DNA of 64,000 bases. Origin: Methanobrevibacter sp. (GTDB lineage: Archaea > Methanobacteriota > Methanobacteria > Methanobacteriales > Methanobacteriaceae). Both the position numbers and the translations under genes were made by a program. The stretch lies in the NCBI RefSeq assembly GCF_017410345.1, contig NZ_JAFQQZ010000028.1:1-64000 (forward strand). Reading direction: 5' to 3'. The notes beneath the pieces were generated by a model that made no database searches, had not been told where the DNA came from, and was given only the letters and a program-made list of their open reading frames with translations. The first letter of the stretch is position 1. Each line of letters begins with the position of its first letter. Below, piece by piece: positions 33,185 to 42,965 of the stretch.

Positions 33185-35176
33185 TTAATCACCTTTTTTC
33201 ACTCCAATAGCTTTGTTCGGACAGACTTGTATACAGACAGTGCAAGATTTGCATAATGATTCATCAACAACTACCTTATCATTCAGATAGGAAATAGCAG
33301 GACATGCAAGAGTCTTTACACAAGTAAGACATTTTACACAATTGTCCTTTATCACCATAGGCGCCTTTTTCTTTTGCCCTTTGATTAATGTGCATGGGTA
33401 TCTTGCAATGACAACAGCAACACCATCGTATTCAAGTGCCTCTTTGTAAATGTCTACAGTCTTTTTGATGTTATGAGGATTTACAATCTTTAGGAATTTT
33501 ACTCCAATTGCTTCCACAATATCTTCAATTGAGATTGCAGGTGCCTCATCACCCATTCCATCAACTGGAATTCCTGGGTTTGGCTGACCTCCGGTCATTG
33601 CAGTTATCCTATTGTCTAAAATTGTAAGGACAAACCTGTTCTTATTGTGAACTGCATTGACAAGTGGAGACAATCCACTGTGGAAAAATGTTGAATCTCC
33701 AATGAAGCTCATTACATGCTGGTTTGTTGCAACAGAGAATCCGCAACCGTCACCGACAGATGAACCCATTGCAAGCAAATAGTCAGCGGTTTCATAAGGT
33801 GGGCTGATTCCTAAGGTATAGCATCCGATGTCAGATGCAAATATCATATCCTCTTTAGCATAGCCAAGTTCCTGATAAGCCTTAACTGCCGCATAGTAAG
33901 CGGACCTATGTGAACATCCTGCACATAATGTAGGAGCCCTTGTTGGAATGTTCTCCACAAGCTCATTCAATCCTTCAGTGCATTCCATCGGTTCGATGAT
34001 TTCAATCAAATCACCTTCGAAATCCTCACCGTTTTCTGATTTGTATTCCTCCTTAAACTCTGAATCATCAACCAAATCAGAGATTATTTTATTAATGGAT
34101 TCCTTCACGATATCAGGATTATATTCATGAACCATTGGGAAAGTTCCATCGAACTTGCCGTAAACAGGACAGTCCAGATTGTTTTCACCTAAAACAGCAA
34201 GGACATCCCTTTCAAGCACAGGATCCACTTCCTCAACAATGAATACTCCCTCAAGGTTTTGACAGAATTCATGTATCAGATCCTTTGGAGTAGGATAGGA
34301 TATTCCAATCTTAAGAATATCCATGCCCAAATTTTCCTGAGCCACAACATCATAAGCATAATTGAAGGCACCTCCGGAAGAGATTACACCGAATTTTCCT
34401 TGAAGTGTGCCGTTTTCAAAGGAAATAACTTCATTGACAGGGCTTTCATTAGCCACTTCCTCCAATTCTTCCATCTTTTCTGCCAACCTTGAATGCATTG
34501 AAAGTGAATTGGCAGGTACAGGTACGAATTGCTTTGGGTCCTTGACAAAGTATCCCTTCAGCCAATGACTGTCTGATTCTGTTGCCTTGGTAGTGGATTT
34601 AGGTTTCTCAATCTCGCCGCATTCCACAATTCCTCTCATGTGAGATACACGAGTGCTTGTTCTAAGAATGACAGGAATCTGGAATTGTTCAGACAAGTCA
34701 AAACCGTAAACCATCATGTCCTTAATCTCTTGAGGAGAGGATGGTTCCAGGATTGGAATGGAAGAAAGCCTTGAGTAGTTTCTTGTATCCTGTTCATTTT
34801 GGGAAGAGAACAATGAAGGGTCGTCTGCTACAAGAACAATCATTCCTCCCTTAACTCCAGAGTAAGCAGTGGTCATGAATGAATCGGCAGCCACATTCAA
34901 TCCTACATGTTTCATGAAGGTGAATGACCTGAGGCCACTTGCAGCTGCAGTGGCTGCCACCTCCATTGCCACCTTTTCATTTGCAGAGAATTCAAAATAC
35001 ATCTCTGCATTCTTAGCAACCACTGATAAGATATTTCCTATTTCAGAGGAAGGAGTTCCAGGATAAGTTGCTGCAACTGATACGCCAGCCTCAATGGCTC
35101 CCCTTACAGCAGCTTCATTACCCAAGAGGAAAAGCTTATCTCCTTTTTCACTAGTTACTAATTGATCATAAGCCAT
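33185..35176 (-). CDS. iorA: Indolepyruvate oxidoreductase alpha subunit
   Basis: The thiamine-diphosphate subunit of the enzyme encoded with iorB. The N-terminal pyrimidine domain (GNEAAVRGAIEAGVSVAATYPGTPSSE), the TPP-binding domain (TLCAGCSHRSAYYA; GDSTFFHSGLSPLVNAVHNK) and a C-terminal pair of 4Fe-4S motifs (CVKCLTCVKTLACP; CKSCTVCIQVCP) are in the right order. The first cluster motif is the usual IorA variant with a stretched last gap. Length 663 is slightly long but typical. TGGTGATTTT precedes ATG at 35176. Confidence 0.95.
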   Translation of the reverse strand: MAYDQLVTSEKGDKLFLLGNEAAVRGAIEAGVSVAATYPGTPSSEIGNILSVVAKNAEMYFEFSANEKVAMEVAATAAASGLRSFTFMKHVGLNVAADSFMTTAYSGVKGGMIVLVADDPSLFSSQNEQDTRNYSRLSSIPILEPSSPQEIKDMMVYGFDLSEQFQIPVILRTSTRVSHMRGIVECGEIEKPKSTTKATESDSHWLKGYFVKDPKQFVPVPANSLSMHSRLAEKMEELEEVANESPVNEVISFENGTLQGKFGVISSGGAFNYAYDVVAQENLGMDILKIGISYPTPKDLIHEFCQNLEGVFIVEEVDPVLERDVLAVLGENNLDCPVYGKFDGTFPMVHEYNPDIVKESINKIISDLVDDSEFKEEYKSENGEDFEGDLIEIIEPMECTEGLNELVENIPTRAPTLCAGCSHRSAYYAAVKAYQELGYAKEDMIFASDIGCYTLGISPPYETADYLLAMGSSVGDGCGFSVATNQHVMSFIGDSTFFHSGLSPLVNAVHNKNRFVLTILDNRITAMTGGQPNPGIPVDGMGDEAPAISIEDIVEAIGVKFLKIVNPHNIKKTVDIYKEALEYDGVAVVIARYPCTLIKGQKKKAPMVIKDNCVKCLTCVKTLACPAISYLNDKVVVDESLCKSCTVCIQVCPNKAIGVKKGD

Positions 35177-35597
35177 AAAATCACCATTTAAGATTAAATA
35201 TCTCTCTAAAACGATTATTTAATCTCCATTTTTTAAAATTGTAATTAATGTAAAGATAAATAATAATTAATAAATTCTTTAAAGTTTAAAAAAATTTAAA
35301 AAATTATCATAATTAAATATAAGTTTCTTTACATATTTAATACATGGCATTTTTTAAGGGAAATCAGATGTTTAAAAATTCCTTAATTTGGAAAAAAGTT
35401 CCATAATTCCATAAAAAATCCATAAATAATCCATTAAAAAATACTAAACTTTATAATAAAATAAATAAAAATATATAAAGTGATATATTGTTATATTATA
35501 TAAGAATAAAATTTAGAATAAATATTAGAATATATAATAAAAATAATGATTTAAAGAATGAAAAATCAACCATTTGATAGTTTTAAAAGGGATTGTT
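35177..35597. other. Divergent iorA/tfrB promoter spacer
   Basis: About 420 bp, very AT-rich, between divergent genes. TATA-like AAAATATATAAAG near 35468 fits a tfrB promoter. A 20-codon frame at 35343 has no ribosome binding site and I do not call it. Several CCATAA repeats near 35400-35435 have no clear role. Confidence 0.5.
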
Positions 35598-37109
35598 ATG
35601 ATAACCGTTTATGTGAAAAGATTCAATAAGGAGACTGATGAAGAGCCTCATGTTGAATCCTATGAAATTGAAGAATATCCTGGAATGAAAGTGCTGGATG
35701 CTTTGGAAGCAATCAATAGAAAATATGATGCGGACATAAGTTTCAGAAGCTCCTGTCTTGCAGGGCAATGCGGTTCATGCGGTGTAAAGCTTAACCAAAA
35801 TGGGGCACTTGCATGTAAGGCGGAAATTAAGGATGGAGTATTGATAGAGCCTCTTGATTTCCCGGTCATCAAGGACTTGGTTGTTGATAGAAGCTCAGCA
35901 GACGCTAAGATAAAGCAATTGCAATTAAGCCTTGACTGTGACAGCAAGCATTCCCATGACAAGCTTAAGCCTGAGGATATCAAGGATACCAAAAAGGTCA
36001 GAAGCTGCATTGAATGCTATACCTGCCTTTCAACATGTCCTGTTGTAAAGCACTTTAAGGAAGACTTCCTCGGACCTTATTACTTAAGATACATCTCCAA
36101 ATTCGACTTCGATCCAAGAGATGAATATGACAGGATAATCGAAGCCCTTGACAGCGGAATGTATGCATGTACAAGCTGCGGAAAATGCGGTTCAATCTGT
36201 CCAAAAAACATCAACAGCTTTGGAGATGCAATAGAAAAGCTTAGGGCTATGGCTTATGCGAGAGACCTCGGACCACTTGATGCCCATAAGGTATTCAAGG
36301 ACAATGTGGTTGCAAGCGGAAGAAGTGTCAGCAAGCCAGAAGAGCCATTCATTGAAACCGTTCATAAAAAGTGGGAAGAGGAAGGCAAATACTACATCGA
36401 TGAGGATGAGAATAAGGAAAAGGTTGCATTGTTCACAGGCTGTATGGTGGATTACAGAGCCCAGGAAGTGGGATATGCCCTTCTTGATGTCCTAAAGGCA
36501 AACAATATTGAAATAGACATTCCGGAAGGACAGGTATGCTGCGGATCTCCGCTTCTAAGAACCGGTCAGGTCGATGTTGTTCAAGATCTTGTTGACAAGA
36601 ACAAGGAAATCTTCAAGGATTATGACAAGGTAATCACCATCTGTGCAGGATGTGGAGCTACCTTAAAAAATGACCATCCGAAATACGGTTCAAAGCTTAA
36701 TGTGCAGGATATCAGTGAATTCCTTGTGGATAAGCTTGATGCAAGCAAGATGAAAGAGCTTGATGTCAAAGTCACCTGGCATGACCCTTGTCACCTGTCA
36801 AGAGGCCAAGGCATTAAGGACCAGCCAAGGGAAATCATTGAAATGATTCCTGGAGTTGAATTCGAAGAGCTTGAGCTTCCTTGCCAATGCTGCGGTGCAG
36901 GTGGAGGAATCAAGTCAGGGAAGCCTGAGATTGCTTTGGAGCTTGCAAAGGACAAAGCGGAAATGGTTAGAGTTACCGGTGCAGATTATGTAACCACAAT
37001 ATGCCCATTCTGTCAAATCAACATTCAAGACGGTTTGAATGCAATCGGTTTGGAGAATGTTAAAATTATGAATCTTATTCAATTGCTTAAAATGGCTTAT
37101 GATGAATGA
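35598..37109 (+). CDS. tfrB: CoM/CoB fumarate reductase iron-sulfur subunit
   Basis: TfrB of thiol:fumarate reductase, which reduces fumarate with coenzymes M and B and recycles the CoM-S-S-CoB heterodisulfide; the pathway feeds succinate and 2-oxoglutarate synthesis. A plant-type 2Fe-2S region (SCLAGQCGSCGVK), two 4Fe-4S motifs (CIECYTCLSTCP; CTSCGKCGSICP) and two CCG domains of the HdrB type (CCGSPLLRTG; CQCCGAGGG) are present in order. Length 503 fits the family. ATG at 35598 follows AAGGGATTGTT and is better than TTG at 35574. The tfrA partner is not in the window. Confidence 0.94.
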   Translation: MITVYVKRFNKETDEEPHVESYEIEEYPGMKVLDALEAINRKYDADISFRSSCLAGQCGSCGVKLNQNGALACKAEIKDGVLIEPLDFPVIKDLVVDRSSADAKIKQLQLSLDCDSKHSHDKLKPEDIKDTKKVRSCIECYTCLSTCPVVKHFKEDFLGPYYLRYISKFDFDPRDEYDRIIEALDSGMYACTSCGKCGSICPKNINSFGDAIEKLRAMAYARDLGPLDAHKVFKDNVVASGRSVSKPEEPFIETVHKKWEEEGKYYIDEDENKEKVALFTGCMVDYRAQEVGYALLDVLKANNIEIDIPEGQVCCGSPLLRTGQVDVVQDLVDKNKEIFKDYDKVITICAGCGATLKNDHPKYGSKLNVQDISEFLVDKLDASKMKELDVKVTWHDPCHLSRGQGIKDQPREIIEMIPGVEFEELELPCQCCGAGGGIKSGKPEIALELAKDKAEMVRVTGADYVTTICPFCQINIQDGLNAIGLENVKIMNLIQLLKMAYDE

Positions 37110-37176
37110 ATATGATATTTATTTTTCATTGCTTAGATGATAAAATATATTAATAGACTAATTTCCAAGAGATAGC

Positions 37177-37968
37177 ATGAAATACAAAGACAAAAGACAA
37201 GAGGACATATCCAGAGGCAAGGCCAAGGAAATGGTTGAGGATGAAGAGACCATTCGCCTTAAGGAAAATATCTATGTAGTCTTTGTGGAATGCGAATCTC
37301 CTGGAAATGTTGGATTTTTAGCGAGAACAATGGGAAACTTCGGACTGCATAAGCTGGTTCTGATCAACCCATGCACCCTTAAGGATGAAGCCTATTACCA
37401 GGCCATGCATGCAAGGGAAACCGTTGAAAATGCATTGATTTATGATACTGTTGAGGAATTTGCAAAAGACCAAAAGATTGATTTCATCGTAGGTTCCACA
37501 GGGGCTCCTGGAGGAAGCTACAATCTTTCAAGAATTCCATTGAAACCTGAAGAGCTTGCAAAGGCGATGAATTACAATGACAGGATAGCCATTCTTTTTG
37601 GAAGGGAAGGAAATGGCTTGAAAAATGCAGAAATTGAAATGTGCGACATTACAGTAAGCATTCCAACCGACACAAGCTATCCGATAATGAACATTTCACA
37701 TGCAGCTGCAGTAATCCTTTATGAAATCTTCAAGAACAGGAACAATTTTCCAGTTGAAGGATTGGAGGAAAGCACTGCACTTGAAAAGGAATATCTGATA
37801 AAGGATATGGAAAAGTTGATAGATTCATTGTCCATTCCAGACCATAAAAAGAGAAACGGCCTTAAGGTATTCAAGAATATCATCAATAGGGCATTCATTA
37901 CTGGAAGGGAAGCACATACCTTCAAAGGCATTTTAAGACGTTTGAACAATAAGATAGAAGAAAAATAG
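37177..37968 (+). CDS. trmJ: SPOUT RNA 2'-O-methyltransferase TrmJ-like
   Basis: Trefoil-knot methyltransferase of the TrmJ type, which methylates position 32 of tRNAs in archaea. Motif 1 (VFVECESPGNVGFLARTM), motif 2 (AILFGREGNGLKNAEIEMCD) and motif 3 (IPTDTSYPIMNISHAAAVIL) make the SAM-binding knot. A basic N-terminal stretch of about 30 residues and a helical C-terminal tail (KKRNGLKVFKNIINRAF) follow the archaeal form. ATG at 37177 has only a weak AAGAGATAG site. It lies 67 bp after tfrB. Confidence 0.9.
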   Translation: MKYKDKRQEDISRGKAKEMVEDEETIRLKENIYVVFVECESPGNVGFLARTMGNFGLHKLVLINPCTLKDEAYYQAMHARETVENALIYDTVEEFAKDQKIDFIVGSTGAPGGSYNLSRIPLKPEELAKAMNYNDRIAILFGREGNGLKNAEIEMCDITVSIPTDTSYPIMNISHAAAVILYEIFKNRNNFPVEGLEESTALEKEYLIKDMEKLIDSLSIPDHKKRNGLKVFKNIINRAFITGREAHTFKGILRRLNNKIEEK

Positions 37969-38114
37969 ATATTTTAAAAAAAAGAGTGAATATCATCATT
38001 AACCTAATTATCAAATGTTTTAAATAGATATAAATAAAGAATTAATATAGAAACTTAATGTTTAAATATAAACACTTATATAAAAACCAATTATAATCAT
38101 AAAGAGACTAGAAC

Positions 38115-39002
38115 ATGAAGGACGAAAAAAGACGAAAAGGATATTATGAGGATGTGACTACAACCTTAGTCAAATACACTTTCCACACACGATTTTTCCT
38201 TTCAAGATTGACCAGAAGATCAAAAATAGCTAAAAAAATCATTGATAGGATCCTTTTCCAAGATGATGAAGTATATGTCCTTCCAAACAAGAATACAATC
38301 CACAATACCAAAAAAGAAACTATCACTGCAAACATTGAAATCAATCAAAGCTTTGAAAAGGATGACTCCGAGTTTGTACCAAGCGAAATCATCAAGGAAG
38401 TCATCAAGGAAGCCAGTGATATTGTCATTATGCACAAATGCCTTTGCAGAAGCTCAGCAAATTGTAAGGATTATCCTCATGACTTTGGCTGTATCTTCAT
38501 AGGTCCTGCATCTAAGAAAATAGCTTCAAAATATGGTAGAACTGCAAGTGTTGAAGAAGCATTAGCCCATGTTGACAAAGCGGATGAATTAGGATTAAGC
38601 CATGTCATCGGCAGAAACAAAATTGATAGCGTTTGGATGAATGTAAGGCCTAAAGAGGAATTGTTGACAATCTGTCACTGCTGCCCTTGCTGTTGCTTAT
38701 GGAAAGTGCTTCCGGATCTGGATGACGACATCAGCAATAAGGTAAAAAGACTTGATGATGTTGAAGTACATCCTGTAAATGACAATTGCAGAATGTGCAA
38801 GAAATGTTTAGGTGACAATGTCTGCTTTGGTGGTGCAATCAGTCTTGAAGATGGAAAGATAACTATTGACCAGGACAAATGCGTTGGCTGTGGACATTGC
38901 GTTCAAAAATGCAAATTTGATGCGATTGAATTGACTTACACACAAAAGTCAGTTGATTCCGTTTTAAATAGGATTGGAGAATTGGTTGACTATAAGAAAT
39001 AG
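38115..39002 (+). CDS. Cys-rich 4Fe-4S ferredoxin-type protein
   Basis: Iron-sulfur protein of 295 residues. The last third has two ferredoxin-like sets (CRMCKKCLGDNVC and CVGCGHCVQKCKFDAIEL), enough for two 4Fe-4S clusters. Upstream are a HKCLCRSSANCKDYPHDFGC stretch and an unusual CHCCPCCCLW run near residue 200, which could hold another metal site. The N-terminal 80 residues are basic. It probably carries electrons; the partner is unknown. It lies alone between trmJ and glyS, with a weak ribosome binding site (AAAGAGACTAG). Confidence 0.8.
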   Translation: MKDEKRRKGYYEDVTTTLVKYTFHTRFFLSRLTRRSKIAKKIIDRILFQDDEVYVLPNKNTIHNTKKETITANIEINQSFEKDDSEFVPSEIIKEVIKEASDIVIMHKCLCRSSANCKDYPHDFGCIFIGPASKKIASKYGRTASVEEALAHVDKADELGLSHVIGRNKIDSVWMNVRPKEELLTICHCCPCCCLWKVLPDLDDDISNKVKRLDDVEVHPVNDNCRMCKKCLGDNVCFGGAISLEDGKITIDQDKCVGCGHCVQKCKFDAIELTYTQKSVDSVLNRIGELVDYKK

Positions 39003-39080
39003 CTGAAAATCACTTGAATTAAAAATAGCCAATCCAAAATTTTAAGATTATCACTTAATTTTACTTATGGAGAAATATTA

Positions 39081-40793
39081 ATGAATCATGAAAAAATGTT
39101 TAATATAGCACGTAAGAGAGGTTTCTTATGGCCCTCTTTTGAGATTTATTCAGGAGTGTCTGGATTTACCGATTATGGACCACTTGGAGCAAGCCTGAAA
39201 AACAACATCATGCAAAAGTGGAGAAAGCAGTACATTGCGGGAGAAGGTTTCCATGAAATTGAAGGACCTACCGTAATGCCTAAGGAAGTGTTGAAAGCTT
39301 CTGGACACGTTGACAACTTTACAGATCCAATGACCAGATGTCTTGCCTGTGGAGAAGTATTCAGAGCAGACCACATCATTGAAGAGGCAATCGGCGAAGA
39401 TGTTGAAAGCCTTGAAAACAGCGAAATGGATGAGATTGTAAAGGAAAACAAAATCAAATGTCCAAGCTGTGGTGGAGATTTGGCAAATATCTGGAATTAC
39501 AATTTGATGTTCAAGACTGAAATCGGAGCGAAAGGGGATAAAGTAGGTTATATGAGGCCTGAAACCGCTCAAGGAATTTTCATTTTATTCAAGCGTTTAT
39601 CAAGATTCTTTAAGAACAAGCTTCCATTCGGTGCAGTTCAATTGGGAAAGGCATACAGAAATGAGATCTCACCAAGACAGGGAGTCATTCGTCTTAGGGA
39701 ATTCACCCAAGCTGAAGCGGAAATATTCCTGGACCCTAAGGACAAGACCCATCCTAAATTCAGCCAAATAGCTGATGAGATATTATACTTATCCTCTCAA
39801 GACGTTCAGATGAATGATAAGGAAACATTGGAGATTACAGCACAGGAAGCCTTGGACCAAGGTGTCGTATCTTCAGAAACCTTAATCTATCAATTGTATC
39901 TTGCAAGAAAATTCCTAAAGGAATTGGGAATTCCAGATGAAGTCCTCAGATTCAGACAGCATTTGCCTGGAGAAATGGCTCACTATGCCCTTGACTGCTG
40001 GGACGTCGAATGCCTTACCGACCAATACGGTTGGGTGGAAATCATCGGTATTGCAGACAGGGGAGATTACGACTTAAGCGCACACAGCCAATTCAGCAAT
40101 GAGGAATTAAGCATTTACATGGAATACGATGAGCCTAAGCTTGTATCAAAGACCATTGCAAAACCTAACTTAAAACTGTTCGGACCTGCATTCAAAGGGG
40201 ATTCTCCAAAGATCAAGACCTATATCGAAAACCTTAGTGACGATGAGGTGATTGCACTTAAGGAAACAATGGAAAGTGAAGGAAAATTCATCCTTGAACT
40301 TGACAATACCTTTGAAATACTTCCGGAACACCTGTTGTTTGAAGACATCGAAGAGGAAGTGAAAGGTGAAAGAATCATTCCTCATGTCATTGAGCCTTCA
40401 TTCGGTATCGACCGTATCCTTTACTGTACATTGTTGCATTCATTCAAAACCGAAGAGGATGGCTTTGACAAGGAATACTTCAAGTTTGCAAAGGAAATCG
40501 CACCGATTCAAGTGAGTGTCTTCCCATTGATGAACAAGGAAGGTCTCGATGAAATAGCTATAGACATCACCCACAAATTGCGTGAAGCAGGATTCACTGT
40601 AGACAATGACACTTCAGGAACAATCGGAAAAAGATATGCTCGTGCAGATGAAGTGGGTGTTCCAATAGCAATTACAGTAGACTTCGATACAAAAGAGGAC
40701 AATACTGTAACCATAAGGGATAGAGACACTGAAGAACAGGAAAGAGTAAAAATAGAAGATTTAAAAGAAGTTATTGAAGCAAAACTTCAATAA
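39081..40793 (+). CDS. glyS: Glycyl-tRNA synthetase
   Basis: Class II alpha2-type glycyl-tRNA synthetase (archaeal/eukaryotic kind), 570 residues. Motif 1 (FYSGVSGF-like YSGVSGFTDYGPLGASLK), motif 2 (FRNEISPRQGVIRLREFTQAE within GKAYRNEIS...) and motif 3 (HVIEPSFGIDRILYC) are present; an insertion with two Cys pairs (CLACGEVF; CPSCGGD) binds zinc, and a C-terminal anticodon-binding domain follows (about 470-570). GGAGAAATATTA precedes ATG at 39081. It is the only synthetase gene in the window. Confidence 0.96.
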   Translation: MNHEKMFNIARKRGFLWPSFEIYSGVSGFTDYGPLGASLKNNIMQKWRKQYIAGEGFHEIEGPTVMPKEVLKASGHVDNFTDPMTRCLACGEVFRADHIIEEAIGEDVESLENSEMDEIVKENKIKCPSCGGDLANIWNYNLMFKTEIGAKGDKVGYMRPETAQGIFILFKRLSRFFKNKLPFGAVQLGKAYRNEISPRQGVIRLREFTQAEAEIFLDPKDKTHPKFSQIADEILYLSSQDVQMNDKETLEITAQEALDQGVVSSETLIYQLYLARKFLKELGIPDEVLRFRQHLPGEMAHYALDCWDVECLTDQYGWVEIIGIADRGDYDLSAHSQFSNEELSIYMEYDEPKLVSKTIAKPNLKLFGPAFKGDSPKIKTYIENLSDDEVIALKETMESEGKFILELDNTFEILPEHLLFEDIEEEVKGERIIPHVIEPSFGIDRILYCTLLHSFKTEEDGFDKEYFKFAKEIAPIQVSVFPLMNKEGLDEIAIDITHKLREAGFTVDNDTSGTIGKRYARADEVGVPIAITVDFDTKEDNTVTIRDRDTEEQERVKIEDLKEVIEAKLQ

Positions 40794-40869
40794 ACTTTTT
40801 TTCTTTTTAAAAATAAATAATTTTAATAAACCGCCAAAATTCTTTTTTTAAACCATACGATTTCATACA

Positions 40870-41685
40870 TTAAAGCACCCTGATTGACTTTTCATAAAAC
40901 TTCTTAAAGAGAATCTTAGCCCATTCTATTCCATCATCATATTCATTGAGAATGAAACATGAATTGTCAAAAAGCCCATCTTTAAAAAACAGACTTAAAG
41001 ACATGAAATCCTCACAGATCGTTAGGAATATCCTTAAGTCATAATCCACCTTTCTGATGACCACTTGGCCTTTTCTTGAAAAATCAAGCAGATCTGCATA
41101 ATATCTAGATTTCTTTAGGGAGGACAATACATCATCATTTGTAATCAAAAGCAGGTCATCTCCATTTTCCAGATTTTCAATGATTATCTCCAGATGCTCC
41201 TCCAAGAATATGGGGAGGATTATCTCCATATTGCCGCAACCGCTTAACAATTCCAGATACTTGGTGAAGGATTTTGAAAGATTATGTTCATCGGACTCGA
41301 CATAAACAGAATCCTTCAGCAAATAGGCATTTCTAAAGGAATCACTAGGAATCGATTCTATGGAATGGTTCAGCCAGAAATCCCTATTGATTTGAAAGAT
41401 ATACAAATCCTTAAAAAGTTTCTTCAAGCTTGCGGAACATAAGACCCCTTTAGATGAGAGGGAATATTTCTTAAAATTCTTATTTATCAAATTGATATGT
41501 TCCAGTTCCTTCAATCCATGTAGAATTGAAGCGGAAGGCTTATCCAATTCCTCTCTAAGTCCATTCAAATCATAATCGGATTCGGATAGCAACAACAGCA
41601 ATAAAGGCCTCATTTTTGAAGCCAATAAGAATCGAACGGTTATGAAATCATCATACTTATCTACTGAATCTTCTTCATTAAACAT
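40870..41685 (-). CDS. Winged-helix FilR1-type regulator, copy 1
   Basis: About 271 residues: an N-terminal winged helix-turn-helix (about 15-90: RFLLASKMRPLLLLLLSESD, LNGLREELDKPSASILHGLK) and a C-terminal methanogen FilR1/DUF1724 domain (about 125-260) of alternating strands and helices. Such proteins regulate genes in methanogens, often in response to small molecules; the target is unknown. It lies 55 bp after the similar gene on the same strand, so the two look like duplicated and diverged partners. ATG at 41685 follows AAGGTGGTTTG. Confidence 0.85.
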   Translation of the reverse strand: MFNEEDSVDKYDDFITVRFLLASKMRPLLLLLLSESDYDLNGLREELDKPSASILHGLKELEHINLINKNFKKYSLSSKGVLCSASLKKLFKDLYIFQINRDFWLNHSIESIPSDSFRNAYLLKDSVYVESDEHNLSKSFTKYLELLSGCGNMEIILPIFLEEHLEIIIENLENGDDLLLITNDDVLSSLKKSRYYADLLDFSRKGQVVIRKVDYDLRIFLTICEDFMSLSLFFKDGLFDNSCFILNEYDDGIEWAKILFKKFYEKSIRVL

Positions 41686-41740
41686 CAAACCACCTTAAAA
41701 AATCATTCAAATAATAAAAAACCTTTCATTGAAAATGAAA

Positions 41741-42544
41741 TCAGTCCAAAACTAAGGATGATGCATTTTCGCCATAGGAATCAAAAATAGCCAATCCCCA
41801 AACAATAGCTTTTTTCTTATCGGACAGCAAGAGTCTGTTCTGGTCATAAGTGCCATCCAACTTGAACAATCCAACTGTAACAAACTCATTGGAAATCGCA
41901 AGGGCAATCTTGATATCCTCATCCAGGTATTTCATTGAAAAATTCCCTTCATAAATTCCTTTTTTAACGACATCCTTCCCAATGTCCCTTATGAAGCTCT
42001 CCAATATGTCCCTTGAAACGATCAAGTCGACTTTAATCCCCTTTAGAATCAATCTCCTGATTAATTTAGGATATTCCGGATGCAAATAGGGGAATATGAC
42101 TTTCAAGTGCTTGGAATTCTTATATAATCTTTTGAACTCCTTATGGGTCCTGTAGATATCCATTGAATTGCATCTGATCAATTCGGAGCCTTCCAAGGAT
42201 GACAATCTGTTCAAATCCTCTATGGACAATGAGCTGATGTCGTGGTCCAGCCAAAAATCGGCATTATTTGTTATTGTTGAAATGACATCACGAAAGTCAA
42301 TCAGGATAGTGATATAAATCAATCCAAGATTTGTCAGCCGAAAGCTGTTATGAATCTTTTCAACATAGCCCTCCTCGCATAATTTATGAACATTGCTTGA
42401 GATTGAGCTATAGCTCAATAGAGACTTCCTATTTATATCCTTTATTTTCAAAGGCCCATTCAACAAATCCACCAAGACTTTTATTCTAATATCAGAATTA
42501 TTTAAAAATTTCAATTCATCTCCAACTATTGAGAAATAATACAT
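41741..42544 (-). CDS. Winged-helix FilR1-type regulator, copy 2
   Basis: About 267 residues with the same order as the downstream paralog: winged HTH (about 15-85: IRIKVLVDLLNGPLKIKDIN, LLSYSSISSNVHKLCEEGYV) and FilR1 domain, with parallel blocks such as NADFWLDHDISSLSIEDLNR here against NRDFWLNHSIESIPSDSFRN there. Overall the two sequences have diverged well beyond recent duplication. They may act together or bind each other. ATG at 42544 follows TGGTGGTTAT, favoured over 42559. It is the first gene of the pair, and a perfect 20-bp palindrome lies upstream. Confidence 0.85.
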   Translation of the reverse strand: MYYFSIVGDELKFLNNSDIRIKVLVDLLNGPLKIKDINRKSLLSYSSISSNVHKLCEEGYVEKIHNSFRLTNLGLIYITILIDFRDVISTITNNADFWLDHDISSLSIEDLNRLSSLEGSELIRCNSMDIYRTHKEFKRLYKNSKHLKVIFPYLHPEYPKLIRRLILKGIKVDLIVSRDILESFIRDIGKDVVKKGIYEGNFSMKYLDEDIKIALAISNEFVTVGLFKLDGTYDQNRLLLSDKKKAIVWGLAIFDSYGENASSLVLD

Positions 42545-42965
42545 ATAACCACCATACATAGTATCAAATCAGAATCCCCTCAAAAAACTATACAGACGCA
42601 CCACTCAAAGATCATCATAAAACAAAAATTAAACCCCTCAAATCAATAACCCTTTTAGAAGGTTAAGGATCTAATCAAAAATTTTTCTGTTTAACAAATA
42701 GTTAACTTAATTAGTTATTTTAGTAAACCCCTATATAAACATGCAAGAAAAATGGGAAAGACAATTACGAGATGACATCAATATTGATGTCAAACTGTTA
42801 AATTTTTATGAAAAAACCCGATTTAAGGGAATTTTAGAAAAAAATAATAGATAAAAGAAATCAAATAATAATTAGAAACCAATTTCTTACTGACTATAAA
42901 AAAGACATTATGATTAGAAAATTCCAATAAAAAGCAAAAGATAAAATCAAAAAGAATGTGAGAAT
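42545..42965. other. Divergent spacer with operator-like palindrome and small ORF
   Basis: About 420 bp between the FilR1 pair and the TatD-like gene. It holds a TATA-like CTATATAAAC (42731-42740), a perfect 20-bp palindrome (42773-42792) and a 37-codon ATG frame (42741-42854) that lacks a ribosome binding site and begins right at the TATA box, so I do not call it a gene. Confidence 0.6.
42773..42792. promoter_or_regulatory. Perfect 20-bp palindrome
   Basis: TGACATCAATATTGATGTCA is its own complement over all 20 bases. It lies about 35-55 bp downstream of a TATA-like CTATATAAAC, so just past the expected start of a + strand transcript, a classic repressor position. The nearby FilR1 regulators are candidate binders. 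Confidence 0.6.

Noticed and set aside
35343-35405. 20-codon ORF upstream of tfrB
   Set aside because: No SD and no clear TATA at leaderless spacing; too short to support.
42741-42854. 37-codon ORF in the FilR1/TatD spacer
   Set aside because: No SD, begins at the TATA-like box itself and spans the palindrome, so it is more likely untranslated control DNA.
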